Source: Hippea jasoniae (GTDB lineage: Bacteria; Campylobacterota_A; Desulfurellia; Desulfurellales; Hippeaceae). Taken from it: a DNA stretch of 64,000 nt. The translations under genes and the position numbers were made by a program. Positions 40,850 through 49,899 of this stretch are shown here, piece after piece. Position 1 is the first letter of the stretch, and each line of letters opens with the position of its first letter. The DNA lies in assembly GCF_000744435.1 (NCBI RefSeq), contig NZ_JQLX01000011.1, positions 214,860 to 278,859 on the forward strand, in the 5' to 3' direction. Under the pieces are notes generated by a model. The model made no database searches and was not told the DNA's origin. It was given only the letters and a program-made list of their open reading frames with translations.

Positions 40850-41740
40850 ATGTCGCTTTTTAATAAAAGTGTCAGCATGGTCATCGATAAGGTTCCTCCT
40901 CAAGCTATTGCTGTGTTTGCAAAAAAATATATAGCAGGACCCACGCTAAATGACGCAATTCGCACAACAAAGAAGCTCAACGCAGAAGGCGCCATGACAA
41001 CAATCGATGTGTTGGGCGAATTTGTGTCAACAAAGGAGGAAACCTGGCATTTTAGAGATCTTGCTATAAAGGTTTTAGAGGCAATTGATCAGCATAAACT
41101 AAATGCAAACCTCTCTTTAAAACTTACGCAGATGGGCCTTAAGCTTTCAAAGGCCCTCTGCCTTGAAAATATCGAGATGATTTTTGAAAAGGCCAAGGAA
41201 CTTGGTATATTTGTAAGAATAGATATGGAGGATTCAACCTGCGTGGATGATACACTGGAAATCTATAGAAACTATAGAGATAGATACAACATCGGCACGG
41301 TTTTGCAGGCATACATGAGACGCACGATCGATGATATCCATAGGCTTTCAGATGGCAGGCTTAATTTCAGGCTTTGTAAGGGTATATACGATGAGCCCAG
41401 AGAGATAGCCTACAAGGAAAAGGATATTGTTCGTGATAACTATATCTGGGCATTGGAAACCCTGTTTGAGAAAAAAGCCTATGTGGGAATAGCTACACAC
41501 GATGAATATTTAGTATTCCATGCAGAAAGGCTTATAAGAAAATACGGCCTCAACAGGGATGATTATGAATTTCAGATGCTGTTAGGCGTGGATGAGCAGT
41601 TAAGAAAAATCATTATAAACAACGGGCACAGGTTGAGGGTTTATGTGCCTTTCGGTAAGGATTGGCTGCCGTATTCAATTAGGAGACTGAAAGAAAACCC
41701 CAATATTATCAAATCGGCTTTAGAGGGATATATGAAGTAG
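40850..41740 (+). CDS. Proline dehydrogenase (monofunctional)
   Basis: A 296-residue FAD enzyme with the TIM-barrel blocks of PRODH: LKLTQMGLKLS, VRIDMEDS, TVLQAYMRRT, FRLCKGIYDEPREIAYK, IATHDEYL and VYVPFGKDWLPYSIRRLKEN, the last holding the paired Arg that bind proline. It oxidises L-proline to P5C and passes electrons to the quinone pool at the membrane. The length matches the small Thermus-type enzyme rather than PutA. It starts 11 bases after pruA with an AGGAG-like site. Confidence 0.95.
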   Translation: MSLFNKSVSMVIDKVPPQAIAVFAKKYIAGPTLNDAIRTTKKLNAEGAMTTIDVLGEFVSTKEETWHFRDLAIKVLEAIDQHKLNANLSLKLTQMGLKLSKALCLENIEMIFEKAKELGIFVRIDMEDSTCVDDTLEIYRNYRDRYNIGTVLQAYMRRTIDDIHRLSDGRLNFRLCKGIYDEPREIAYKEKDIVRDNYIWALETLFEKKAYVGIATHDEYLVFHAERLIRKYGLNRDDYEFQMLLGVDEQLRKIIINNGHRLRVYVPFGKDWLPYSIRRLKENPNIIKSALEGYMK

Positions 41741-41762
41741 CTCCGACTCTAAGTCGGGGCTA
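41738..41762. terminator. Convergent-junction hairpin with embedded stop codons
   Basis: An 11-bp stem (TAGCTCCGACT with AGTCGGGGCTA, one G-T pair) begins with the proline dehydrogenase TAG. The 3-base loop CTA is the stop codon of the convergent GNAT gene read on the minus strand. CCCCTTTT follows on the plus strand. Likely a terminator or 3' stabiliser for both. Confidence 0.6.
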
Positions 41763-42861
41763 TCCCCTTTTGATAGATTCTGTAGGTTTTGTAATGCTCA
41801 GCACCCATCTTCATAATCGGTTTGTTTATTGAATCGTTATCCTCAAGTGTCCAGGATAGCTCACCGCCTCTGCCTTTTCTTCTTTCTACAACCTCAAAAC
41901 TTTTTATGTAAAGCAGAAGATCAACGCCCATCTTTCTGCAGTTATCTGTAACTCCAAGGGTTATTAGCCTGTAGTTGTCTATCTTTTTTAAACCAAAAAT
42001 AAGTTTTGGTAGGTTAAAAGGTGTGATTTTGCCGCCCAATTTTTTAAGTAGCTGATTGAAGTCAGGAACAATAGCAGAAAAGCCGCACGGTTTGCCATCT
42101 TTATAGGCGATTATGACAAGCTCTTCATCCACCATCGTTTTAAAGTCTTTGATGCCGTAGTAGAACTCCTCATAGGTTGGTGGCACAAATCCCCAGTTGT
42201 TTTTCCACGCCTCGCAATAAAGCTTATGGATAACCTTTACATCATCATCAAAATGTTTTTTTGAAAAGCTTTTTAGCTCTATTTTAAACTTCTTCTGCAC
42301 ATACTCGGCAAGTTTTAAGAGCCTTTCTTTTGGTTTGTTTGCCGTTGTTAGATAAAAAGCGTATAGATCTTTGATCTTTTTAAAACCGCAGGATTCGATT
42401 AATTCAGAGTAATAGTATTTGTTATAAGGCATCATAAATACAGGTTCGTTAAAAAAACCCTTTATCAGAAGGCCACTTATATCGTTCATCGATGGGCTAA
42501 TAGGCCCTCTAATATATTCAAGATTATTTTTCTTTAAAAACTCCTCTGCTTTTGCAAACAGCGCTTTTGCCACATTAATATCGTTTATGGATTCAAAGAA
42601 TCCAAAAAAACCTACTTTGTCGTTGTGGTATTGGTTGTGTCTGTAATTGACTATCGCTGCTATTCTGCCAATGGTTTTTCCTTCCTTTTTTGCTAAAAAT
42701 AAAGCCCTTTTTGCATTTTTATAAAATGGATTGTTTTTTGAATCCAATAGTTTTTTTGCCTCTGCCTTCAGCGGCGGCACATAGAGGGGATCGTTTTTGT
42801 AGTGTTGAAATTCAAATCCAACAAACTCATCTAAATCTTCTGTTTGGTCTATTTCAATCAT
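41749..42861 (-). CDS. GNAT-fold acyltransferase-like protein
   Basis: A 370-residue protein with an acyl-CoA N-acyltransferase fold. The N-terminal part has [18 protein letters not shown], then [24 protein letters not shown] and [12 protein letters not shown], the strand pattern of the first GNAT half; a second half follows ([36 protein letters not shown]). Proteins of this type are often found beside serine-palmitoyltransferase-like genes, and a GNAT-fold protein has been described as a bacterial ceramide synthase in Caulobacter. The ATG overlaps the AOS stop by 4 bases. N-acylation of a sphingoid-like base is therefore a reasonable hypothesis, not shown. Confidence 0.72.
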   Translation of the reverse strand: MIEIDQTEDLDEFVGFEFQHYKNDPLYVPPLKAEAKKLLDSKNNPFYKNAKRALFLAKKEGKTIGRIAAIVNYRHNQYHNDKVGFFGFFESINDINVAKALFAKAEEFLKKNNLEYIRGPISPSMNDISGLLIKGFFNEPVFMMPYNKYYYSELIESCGFKKIKDLYAFYLTTANKPKERLLKLAEYVQKKFKIELKSFSKKHFDDDVKVIHKLYCEAWKNNWGFVPPTYEEFYYGIKDFKTMVDEELVIIAYKDGKPCGFSAIVPDFNQLLKKLGGKITPFNLPKLIFGLKKIDNYRLITLGVTDNCRKMGVDLLLYIKSFEVVERRKGRGGELSWTLEDNDSINKPIMKMGAEHYKTYRIYQKGIAPT

Positions 42862-44039
42862 ATTACGCCTACGGCTTTGCCCACTTTGTAAAGCTTCTCC
42901 AATGCAAAATCTATCTGTTCAAATGTATGGCTTGCCATTAAGGATAGTCTAATCAGTGTTTTATTTGGCGGAACAGCAGGTGATACAACAGGATTTACAA
43001 ACACACCCTCATCAAGCAACATCCTGCGCATCTTTAAAACTTTGTCATCATCTCCGATTATTAAAGGAATTATGGGGGTACAGCTTGTGCCTGTATCATA
43101 ACCCATCTGCTGAACACCTTTGCGCATTCTATCGGTGTTTGCCCACAGTTTATCTATCAGTTCTGGCTCATTTTCCATAATATCCAAAGCTGCAAGAACA
43201 GCTGCGGTTGAGGCAGGTGTTATGCTTGCAGAAAAGATAACGCTTCTTGCAAAATGCCTTAAATAATCTATAACCTCTTTGTCAGCTGCCAGAAAACCCC
43301 CAAGAGAAGCAAAAGATTTGGAAAATGTTCCCATTATTACATCGACTTCATCCTCAAGGCCAAAGTGGTTTGCCGTGCCGCGGCCGTTTTTGCCCAACAC
43401 ACCAAAAGAATGGGCATCATCAACCATTAAACGGGCGTTGTATTGTTTTTTTAGTTTAACCATTTCAGGCAAGTTAGCTATATCTCCATCCATGCTATAA
43501 ACACCATCAACCACTATGAGTTTACCTGCATCAAGCTCCAATGATTCAAGAACCTTTTTTAGTGAATCCATATCGTTGTGAAGAAAACGCTTGACAGTGC
43601 CAAAAGAGAGGCGTGATCCATCAACGATGCTTGCATGATCCGATTTATCTAAAATAACATATTCGCCCTTTTGAACAAGCCCTGCGATTGCACCCAAGTT
43701 TGCCTGAAAACCTGTGGAAAACAGCAGTGCATCTTCTTTGTTTACAAAATCAGCAAGCCTTTCTTCAAGCTCTTCATGTAGATCAAGTGTGCCGTTTAAA
43801 AAACGGGAACCTGCACATCCCGTGCCGTATTTTTCAATGGCTTTAATTGCTGCTTCTTTTACCTTAGGATGGACCGTTAATCCAAGATAGCTATTTGAAC
43901 CAAGCATTAAAACCTTTTTGCCGTTGATTATAACCTCTGTATCCTGTTCTGAGGAGATTGGCTGAAAGTATGGATATAAACCAACAGCCCTCAACTCTTC
44001 AGCCGCTTTGAATTTATAACATTTTTCAAACAGATCCAT
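42858..44039 (-). CDS. Alpha-oxoamine synthase, serine-palmitoyltransferase-like
   Basis: A 393-residue PLP enzyme of the family that includes KBL, BioF and serine palmitoyltransferase. The N-terminal [19 protein letters not shown] and [24 protein letters not shown], the cofactor Asp-His pair in [16 protein letters not shown] and the PLP Lys in [13 protein letters not shown] (about residue 240) are clear. The GLYPYFQPI opening is the version common in bacterial serine-palmitoyltransferase-like proteins rather than in KBL or BioF. It would condense an amino acid with an acyl-CoA or acyl-ACP. ATG 44039 has GGGAGAGGTAGG upstream. Paired with the GNAT gene. Confidence 0.85.
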   Translation of the reverse strand: MDLFEKCYKFKAAEELRAVGLYPYFQPISSEQDTEVIINGKKVLMLGSNSYLGLTVHPKVKEAAIKAIEKYGTGCAGSRFLNGTLDLHEELEERLADFVNKEDALLFSTGFQANLGAIAGLVQKGEYVILDKSDHASIVDGSRLSFGTVKRFLHNDMDSLKKVLESLELDAGKLIVVDGVYSMDGDIANLPEMVKLKKQYNARLMVDDAHSFGVLGKNGRGTANHFGLEDEVDVIMGTFSKSFASLGGFLAADKEVIDYLRHFARSVIFSASITPASTAAVLAALDIMENEPELIDKLWANTDRMRKGVQQMGYDTGTSCTPIIPLIIGDDDKVLKMRRMLLDEGVFVNPVVSPAVPPNKTLIRLSLMASHTFEQIDFALEKLYKVGKAVGVI

Positions 44040-44067
44040 CCTACCTCTCCCTTTTAAATGATTTTTA

Positions 44068-44096
44068 TTTCTACAAAATAAAGCGTTTTTTGTCAA
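44068..44096 (-). promoter_or_regulatory. Promoter of the AOS-GNAT pair
   Basis: Minus strand TTGACA (44096-44091), 17-base spacer, TAGAAA (44073-44068), in the gap after tatD. It lets the pair be expressed apart from the upstream NAD salvage genes. Confidence 0.55.
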
Positions 44097-44139
44097 GTTG
44101 AGGGGTTAGGGGGTATGTTAAATGTGTTTGTAGTGCTAA

Positions 44140-44907
44140 TTAAACATCAAGTGCAAATATCCTTTTTGAATTTTCGAATGCTGTATCTGCTATCTTTTGT
44201 GCTTCTGTATTGAGGATTTCTGCCATTTTTTCTATGACAAAGGCGATATACAACGGCTCATTTCTTTTGCCCCGTTTTGGCACAGGTGCAAGGTAGGGTG
44301 CATCCGTTTCAAATACGATCTGTTCTGCTGGTATTTGCTTGATAACATTTTTCAATTGTGAGTTTTTAAATGTTAATACGCCACCAATGCCAAAGTAAAG
44401 ACCTCTGTCAAGACCAAATTTTAATAGTTTTTCATCGCCACTGAAACAGTGAATGACGCCTTTTAAATCCTTACGCGGGGTTAGAATATCGATTAAATCA
44501 TTCTCAGCTTCCCTACAATGAATAGAGGCAGGCTTATTGTGTTCAATGGCAATATCTACAAAGCTGGCAAACACCTCTTTTTGAATATCACGCGGCGAGT
44601 TATCGTAATAATAATCCAGACCTATTTCGCCTATACCTTTGCATTTTTTGTTTTTCAGATAATCAATTGCTGTATCATAGGTGTCAGGTGTTATTGTTTT
44701 TGCCTCATGCGGATGGACACCCACAAGATGATAAATAAGGTCGAATTTTTGGGCAAGCTCTTGCTCTTTTTTAAAATCCTCTTCCACCACAGCAGGCACA
44801 ATAATCGCTTTAACACCGCCTTTTTTGGATCGATCTATAACTTCGGCTCTGTCTTTGTCAAACTCCCCCATATCTATATGGCAGTGCGTATCTATGATTT
44901 TATACAT
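44140..44907 (-). CDS. tatD: TatD-family metal-dependent DNase
   Basis: A 255-residue TIM-barrel hydrolase. Metal ligands are in DTHCHIDMGEFD (about residues 6-11), the Glu in GIGEIGLDYY, the His in SIHCREAE and VIHCFSGDEK, and the Asp in FETDAPYLAPVPKRGKRNEP. TatD enzymes act as 3'-5' DNases or on modified ends such as D-aminoacyl-tRNA in some relatives. The start lies within the 3' end of the nicotinate phosphoribosyltransferase gene (8-base overlap). Confidence 0.93.
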   Translation of the reverse strand: MYKIIDTHCHIDMGEFDKDRAEVIDRSKKGGVKAIIVPAVVEEDFKKEQELAQKFDLIYHLVGVHPHEAKTITPDTYDTAIDYLKNKKCKGIGEIGLDYYYDNSPRDIQKEVFASFVDIAIEHNKPASIHCREAENDLIDILTPRKDLKGVIHCFSGDEKLLKFGLDRGLYFGIGGVLTFKNSQLKNVIKQIPAEQIVFETDAPYLAPVPKRGKRNEPLYIAFVIEKMAEILNTEAQKIADTAFENSKRIFALDV

Positions 44908-46048
44908 TCTTAAGCTCCCTTAAACACCTGCTTCTGATGGTCTTTACATCCTCAAACTCAAAAACGATTTCGCCGTTTTTTATCCTTTGTTCAAGCAGAT
45001 CCTCCATAACACCGCCGCATGAGCAGGGTTTTGGATCAACCGTATATGGCACAACCTGCGTATTGAAGCATTTATCGCACCTTAAAAGACTCTTTGATCC
45101 AGACATTTTACCCTTCTTGGCTACAGGTTTGCCGTCTATTTCAACAATATCCATAGAAAAATCGATTGTTGTCGCAGAACTGATACTTGTTCCAACACCA
45201 AAACCATCCGCTATATCTACGATTTCTGAAACCGTTTGCTCATTTAGCCCGCCACTTACAAATAACTGCACATGTCTAAAGCCCCTGCTGTCAAGCTCCC
45301 ATCGAATCTCCTCTAAAATCTTTCTCATATTGCCCCTTCTTGATGATGGTGTGTCAAGTCTGATACCGGCAAGTTTTTTGTTTAAAGCCTCAGCAACCCT
45401 TAAAGCCTCAAACTTTTCATCGTCAAATGTATCTATCAAAACTATTCTTGCCACATCGCTTTCTATGCACTCATCAAAGTATTGGGCAACCTTAACTGTA
45501 TCGCCTCCAAGCAAAATCAACGAATGGGGCATCGTGCCTGACGGTTTAATACCTAAAACCTCACCTGCTGCAACGGTTGAAAAACCATCGCATCCACCAA
45601 TGTAGGCTGCTCTTTCTATGGCTATAGATACAGCTGGATGCATCCTTCTTGCACCAAAGGATAAAACGGTTTTTTGACCAGCTATCTTTTTTATGCGCGC
45701 TGCCTTTGTAGCTACACCGCTTTCTTGAGATAAAAACCCCAAAATTGCTGTTTCAAATACGGCAAATTCAGAATACATACCCTCTATTTCCATAACAGGC
45801 TGGTTTTCTTTAAATACTGAACCCTCAGCAATAGAGCGAACATTGACCATTTTGCCTTCAAGCAGTTGCAAAACCTCCTCAAGTCCTACAAATACAGCCC
45901 ACTGATATCCTGCAGGTAGCCCTTTTACGCTGATTTCTGCCTTTACGGGCTTGTCAAGGTCTTTTGCCTCTATAACCTTTAAAGCCCTTTCAAAGTATAC
46001 ATCGGTGACCTTGCCAGCTTTTATTGTTTCCTCGTCGGCTATAAACAT
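44900..46048 (-). CDS. pncB: Nicotinate phosphoribosyltransferase (Thermoplasma type, zinc-knuckle tail)
   Basis: A 382-residue type II phosphoribosyltransferase making nicotinate mononucleotide from nicotinate and PRPP. It has the core FGARRMHPAVSIAIERAAYIGGCDGFSTVAAG, GTMPHSLI and GVGTSISS, the phosphate-binding loop. The C-terminus adds four Cys in CDKCFNTQ and CSCGG, matching the zinc-knuckle-like tail reported in the Thermoplasma enzyme. It is followed by tatD and preceded by pncA 13 bases upstream, so nicotinamide can be salvaged to NAD by adjacent genes. Confidence 0.9.
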   Translation of the reverse strand: MFIADEETIKAGKVTDVYFERALKVIEAKDLDKPVKAEISVKGLPAGYQWAVFVGLEEVLQLLEGKMVNVRSIAEGSVFKENQPVMEIEGMYSEFAVFETAILGFLSQESGVATKAARIKKIAGQKTVLSFGARRMHPAVSIAIERAAYIGGCDGFSTVAAGEVLGIKPSGTMPHSLILLGGDTVKVAQYFDECIESDVARIVLIDTFDDEKFEALRVAEALNKKLAGIRLDTPSSRRGNMRKILEEIRWELDSRGFRHVQLFVSGGLNEQTVSEIVDIADGFGVGTSISSATTIDFSMDIVEIDGKPVAKKGKMSGSKSLLRCDKCFNTQVVPYTVDPKPCSCGGVMEDLLEQRIKNGEIVFEFEDVKTIRSRCLRELKNV

Positions 46049-46061
46049 CTTCTTTCTCCTT

Positions 46062-46577
46062 TTAGGTGAGTTTTATGTTTAATACATTTTTGAATTGATC
46101 TATTGCGCATTGACGGGATTTTTCATCTAAAGCAGATACACAATCAAGGGGAATTTCTACATCATATCCTCTCAAAACTGCACTTGAGGCTGTATATAAA
46201 ATACAGATATTGATAACACATCCCGTAATTATAAGCTCTTTGACGCCAAGTTGCACAAGCAGGTCGTTTAAGGATGTGTTATAAAATCCGTCATAGGTGG
46301 TTTTTTTGACGATAAAATCATCCTCTTTGGGTTTTAGCTCATCCACTATTTCAGCGCCCCTTGTACCCTCAACGCAGTGTTTGGGCCAGATTTTAAACTC
46401 TTTGTCATCAGGGGTATGAGAATCGCAGACATAAATAATATGCGCGCCCTCTTTTCTTTGTTTTTCAATAAGCCTTTTTATATTCGGGATAATCTTTTTG
46501 TTTTCTTCAACCCTCAACGGTGCCCCATCTTCTACAAAATCGTTAAGCATATCAACAACAAGCACAGCTTTAGCCAT
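46062..46577 (-). CDS. pncA: Nicotinamidase / isochorismatase-family cysteine hydrolase
   Basis: A 171-residue hydrolase. The catalytic Asp is in VVDMLNDFVEDG (about residue 9), the Lys in IVKKTTYDGFYNT, and the Cys in ITGCVINICILYTA. The metal-binding DSHTPDDKEFKIWPKHCVEGT block (Asp, His, His) is the form typical of true nicotinamidases. It converts nicotinamide to nicotinate, which the next gene uses, giving a complete two-step salvage. GGAGGTG precedes the ATG. Confidence 0.85.
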   Translation of the reverse strand: MAKAVLVVDMLNDFVEDGAPLRVEENKKIIPNIKRLIEKQRKEGAHIIYVCDSHTPDDKEFKIWPKHCVEGTRGAEIVDELKPKEDDFIVKKTTYDGFYNTSLNDLLVQLGVKELIITGCVINICILYTASSAVLRGYDVEIPLDCVSALDEKSRQCAIDQFKNVLNIKLT

Positions 46578-46621
46578 TTTTCACCTCCAGAATGCAAAGA
46601 TACACCCAACTTTTTACAAAA

Positions 46622-47275
46622 TCAAGTTCTCGGGCCAAAAATTTTGCTTCCTATTCTTACTATGTTTGCCCCCTCTTCTATAGCTATTTTGTAGCTATCA
46701 CTCATGCCCATCGATAGATATTTAAGCTCATAGCCTTTTTTTATAAGGTAATCAAACAGCTCTTTTGTTAGTCTAAAATATTTTCTTATAACGCTTAAAT
46801 CAGCCGGACCCATCGTCATTAAACCCTCGACTTTGATATTTTTAAGGCTGTTAACTTTTTCTATAAATGCTTCAACCTCCTCTGGCATAATTCCATCTTT
46901 TTGAGGTTCTTCTGCAGAGTTGACCTCAATTAAAACAGGCATGATCTTGTCAATTGATGCACATTTTTTGTTTAGTTCCAAAGCAAACCCATAATCGCAT
47001 AAGGTCTCTATCATATCAAAAGCTTTGAGATATTTTGTTCTAAGAAGCTGATGTTTTTGTTTGGCTGTTGAGCCTATAAAATGCCACCTGACGGGCTGTT
47101 TGACATCGTCACAAACCTTTTTGAAATCCTGAATGTAGTTCTCACCTATAATCTTTATGCCAGCCTCTATCGCTTCAGTAATTTCTTTGGCTGTTCTTGT
47201 TTTGGCAGCAGCCTCAACAATAGCCTTGCCGCCAATCTCTTTTAAAATCGCCTCTACATTCTCTTTTATTCCCAT
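46622..47275 (-). CDS. YggS-family PLP-binding homeostasis protein
   Basis: A 217-residue PLP-binding TIM-barrel protein of the YggS/PLPBP family. The cofactor Lys lies in the VEAAAKTRTAKEI segment (about residues 22-28), followed by GENYIQDF, WHFIGSTAKQKHQLL, LIEVNSAEEPQKDG, LMTMGPA, LSMGMSDSYKIAIEEGANIVRIGSKIFGPR. It has no enzyme activity in known members but controls free PLP and amino acid balance. The window has several PLP enzymes it could serve. First gene ahead of pncA and pncB on the minus strand. Confidence 0.92.
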   Translation of the reverse strand: MGIKENVEAILKEIGGKAIVEAAAKTRTAKEITEAIEAGIKIIGENYIQDFKKVCDDVKQPVRWHFIGSTAKQKHQLLRTKYLKAFDMIETLCDYGFALELNKKCASIDKIMPVLIEVNSAEEPQKDGIMPEEVEAFIEKVNSLKNIKVEGLMTMGPADLSVIRKYFRLTKELFDYLIKKGYELKYLSMGMSDSYKIAIEEGANIVRIGSKIFGPRT

Positions 47276-47295
47276 TTTTGACTCCTTTTTGTTGT

Positions 47296-47352
47296 AATAT
47301 ACTCAATTTTTTCCTATATTCAATTGACTTTTAGAGACTGCAATGGTATGAA
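47296..47352. promoter_or_regulatory. Back-to-back divergent promoters (YggS unit and homocysteine unit)
   Basis: Minus strand: TTGAAT (47323-47318), 16-base spacer, TATATT (47301-47296). Plus strand: TTGACT (47324-47329), 17-base spacer, TATGAA (47347-47352). The two -35 boxes touch, so the two RNA polymerases would compete. Confidence 0.55.
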
Positions 47353-47381
47353 ATTTTAATTCTCAAAAAAGAGGAGGTTTA

Positions 47382-48605
47382 GTGTTGAGTAAATTTAAGG
47401 TTAATAAAACGATTGATCAGATAAATGAAAAGATAAAAAACGGTGAGGCTGTTGTTGTTAATGCCGAAGAGATGATAGATATTGTTGAAAAAAACGGCAT
47501 TGTTGAGGCAGCAAGAAAGGTCGATGTTGTAACAACCGGCACATTTGGAACTATGTGCTCAAGCGGAGCACTGCTTAACTTTGGTCATACATCGCCGAAG
47601 ATAAAAGCGGCCAAGGTGTGGCTTAACGATGTAGAGGCATACGGTGCCGTTGCTGCGGTTGATTGCTACATCGGAGCAACAGCGGTAAAAGAAGGAGATC
47701 CACTAAATGCAGTCAGACCGGGAAGATTTGAATACGGCGGCGGACATGTGATTGAGGATTTGATTGCAAGAAAACCCGTAAAACTTGTTGCCGAAGGCTA
47801 CGGTACAGACTGCTACCCTGCAAAACGGATTGAAATGACAATTACCATAGATGATTTAAGGGATGCAACACTGCTTAATCCAAGAAATGCTTATCAGAAT
47901 TACTCTGTTGCCATAAACTCCACAAACAAAACGATTTATACCTATATGGGTGTTTTAAAACCCAATATGGCAAACGCCACATACTCATCAGCAGGGCAGT
48001 TATCACCGCTGCTAAACGACCCGTTCTATTTAACTATTGGCATAGGAACAAGAATCTTTTTAGCTGGCGGTGTGGGATATGTAATCTGGCCTGGCACGCA
48101 GCACAACCCCAACGAAGAGAGAAACTCAAAAGGCGTGCCCAAAACGGGAGCAGGTGCTTTGGCTGTTGTTGGAGATATGAAACAGATGAATCCAGAATTT
48201 ATAAAAGGTGCATCGATTTTGGGTTATGGCGTTTCTCTAAGTGTTGGTGTTGGGATCCCCATACCTATTTTAAATGAGGAGATGGCGTTTTTTACAGCTG
48301 TTAAAGATGAAGAGATAGAGGCTTATATTTTTGATTATGGACACGATTATCCTTTAAAGATAAACAACAACTACGGTTTAACGAATTATAAGGATTTAAG
48401 GGAAGGATTTTTAAAGATTAACGGCAGAAAGATTCCTGCCACACCGCTTTCAAGCTATTATGGTGCTATGAAAATAGCAGAAACGCTAAAGCAGTGGATT
48501 ATGGACAAAAAGTTTTTCTTAACAAAACCATCGGCAAGTCTGCCTCTTTCTGAAGATTATGAGCCGATGAAATATCCAAAGAAGTATTATGGAAAGGACT
48601 TATAG
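47382..48605 (+). CDS. Homocysteine biosynthesis protein (DUF39 / HcyBio)
   Basis: A 407-residue protein of the DUF39 (COG1900) family. Landmarks are TTGTFGTMCSSGALLNFGHTSPKI, AVDCYIGATAVKEGDPLNAVRPGRFEYGGGHVIEDL, VAEGYGTDCYPAKR and GTRIFLAGGVGYVIWPGTQHNP. In methanogens this family, with a NIL-ferredoxin partner, is needed to make homocysteine from aspartate semialdehyde and sulfide. The methanogen protein has a CBS domain that is absent here. The start is GTG with GAGGAGG upstream. Next genes: UPF0280 and NIL-ferredoxin, so the full known set is together. Confidence 0.9.
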   Translation: MLSKFKVNKTIDQINEKIKNGEAVVVNAEEMIDIVEKNGIVEAARKVDVVTTGTFGTMCSSGALLNFGHTSPKIKAAKVWLNDVEAYGAVAAVDCYIGATAVKEGDPLNAVRPGRFEYGGGHVIEDLIARKPVKLVAEGYGTDCYPAKRIEMTITIDDLRDATLLNPRNAYQNYSVAINSTNKTIYTYMGVLKPNMANATYSSAGQLSPLLNDPFYLTIGIGTRIFLAGGVGYVIWPGTQHNPNEERNSKGVPKTGAGALAVVGDMKQMNPEFIKGASILGYGVSLSVGVGIPIPILNEEMAFFTAVKDEEIEAYIFDYGHDYPLKINNNYGLTNYKDLREGFLKINGRKIPATPLSSYYGAMKIAETLKQWIMDKKFFLTKPSASLPLSEDYEPMKYPKKYYGKDL

Positions 48606-49296
48606 AAAACGCATTGCCGCAGATGGGCTTTTGGGTTTTGCCGTTGCCTATAAGCAAACCGACCTTTTTGTTGAGGCATGTAGGAATTTAGAGTTCGAGG
48701 TGTTTGAGATTATCAGGAAACACAGACAATTGCTTGAAAACTATATTGCGCAGCATAAGGCGTTTTTAAGCGCACTTGAACCTGTTGAGATTAAAAAAAA
48801 TGCCCCAAGGATTGTTAGAATAATGGCAGAGGCAGCAAAAAAAGCTTCAGTTGGACCTATGGCTGCTGTGGCCGGGGCTTTTGCTGAGATTGTTGGAGAG
48901 TTTATTTTAAAGGAGTGCTCAGAATGTGTGGTTGAAAATGGTGGCGATGTATTTTTGAAATTAAACAGGGAGCCTGTCGTTAAGCTTTATACAACAAACA
49001 CTTTTTTTAAGGATAAACTGCACATTAGGTTAGAAAAAAGCCAAAAACCTTACGGAATCTGCTCATCAAGTGCTAAAATAGGGCCATCTTTAAGCTTTGG
49101 AAAAGCAGACCTTGCAACAATTGTGGGTTTTGATGTAGCCTTTTGCGATGCACTGGCAACAAAAACGGCAAATATGATTAATACAGAAGACGATATAAAA
49201 GAGGCTATTGAGTTTGCTTCAAAAAAAGATATTGTTGGGTGTGTTTTTATTAAAGATAAAAGAATAGGTGTGTGGGGAAATTTAGAGCTTGTTTAG
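48589..49296 (+). CDS. UPF0280-family protein (ApbE-like fold)
   Basis: A 235-residue protein that matches UPF0280. Typical segments are RTYRKRIAADGLLGFAVAYKQTDL, GPMAAVAGAFAEIVGEFI, VVENGGDVFL and GICSSSAKIGPSLSFGKAD. The fold resembles the FAD:protein flavin transferase ApbE, but a flavin role is not shown. Members co-occur with DUF39 and have been linked genetically to homocysteine formation in methanogens. It overlaps DUF39 by 17 bases and is followed 8 bases later by the NIL-ferredoxin. Confidence 0.88.
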   Translation: MERTYRKRIAADGLLGFAVAYKQTDLFVEACRNLEFEVFEIIRKHRQLLENYIAQHKAFLSALEPVEIKKNAPRIVRIMAEAAKKASVGPMAAVAGAFAEIVGEFILKECSECVVENGGDVFLKLNREPVVKLYTTNTFFKDKLHIRLEKSQKPYGICSSSAKIGPSLSFGKADLATIVGFDVAFCDALATKTANMINTEDDIKEAIEFASKKDIVGCVFIKDKRIGVWGNLELV

Positions 49297-49304
49297 GAGG
49301 GATT

Positions 49305-49721
49305 ATGATTTCTAAAAAAGTTGTATTAAGGTTTCCAAAAGATATAGCAGATAAGCCGCTTGTTTCAGATATATGTAAAAAATTTGATTTAACATTTAAT
49401 ATCATGAGGGCAAATATTTTTCCACGCAAAGAGGGTATATTAACCCTTGAAATCAGCGGCAAGAAAGACAATTTTGACAAAGGCCTGGATTATTTAGAAG
49501 AAAATGGTGTCTCGATTAGATTTGTTGAAGAAAGCATTCAGCGGGATGAAAAACTATGTTATCACTGCGGATTTTGCGTGGCTGTTTGTCCAACAGAGGC
49601 TCTCACAATAACGGATAGAAAAACAATGTATGTGGAACTGTTTAAAGATAGATGTATTGCCTGTGGTTATTGTGTAAAGGTTTGCCCTGTAAAAGCAATG
49701 AGTCTACCAGAGGAGTTTTAG
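49305..49721 (+). CDS. NIL-domain 2x[4Fe-4S] ferredoxin
   Basis: A 138-residue protein. Residues 1-75 are a NIL domain (KVVLRFPKDIADKPLVSDICKKF), and the C-terminal half holds two four-Cys cluster motifs, CYHCGFCVAVCPTEAL and CIACGYCVKVCPVKAM, for two [4Fe-4S] clusters. It would deliver electrons or sulfur chemistry to the DUF39 enzyme, as its homologue does in methanogens. The ATG at 49305 has AGGAGGG upstream; earlier in-frame codons lack it. Third gene of the homocysteine unit. Confidence 0.9.
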   Translation: MISKKVVLRFPKDIADKPLVSDICKKFDLTFNIMRANIFPRKEGILTLEISGKKDNFDKGLDYLEENGVSIRFVEESIQRDEKLCYHCGFCVAVCPTEALTITDRKTMYVELFKDRCIACGYCVKVCPVKAMSLPEEF

Positions 49722-49899
49722 AAGATTTAATTGTTTAGCTTATCGTCTCATACTATTATAAAGCTTTATTGTAGGTTTTTTAACTTTTCCCTCCCTATAA
49801 AATCGCAGTTTTTATCATTGTCAACAGGCCAATAATACTTATATACTCAATCTAATAGTCCTTGTTCTTTAACTAATTTTGTAACGCTGGATTTAGATT

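Noticed and set aside
44937..45605. A 222-codon plus-strand open frame
   Set aside because: It is the shadow of the nicotinate phosphoribosyltransferase gene, with Ser/Pro-rich antisense composition.
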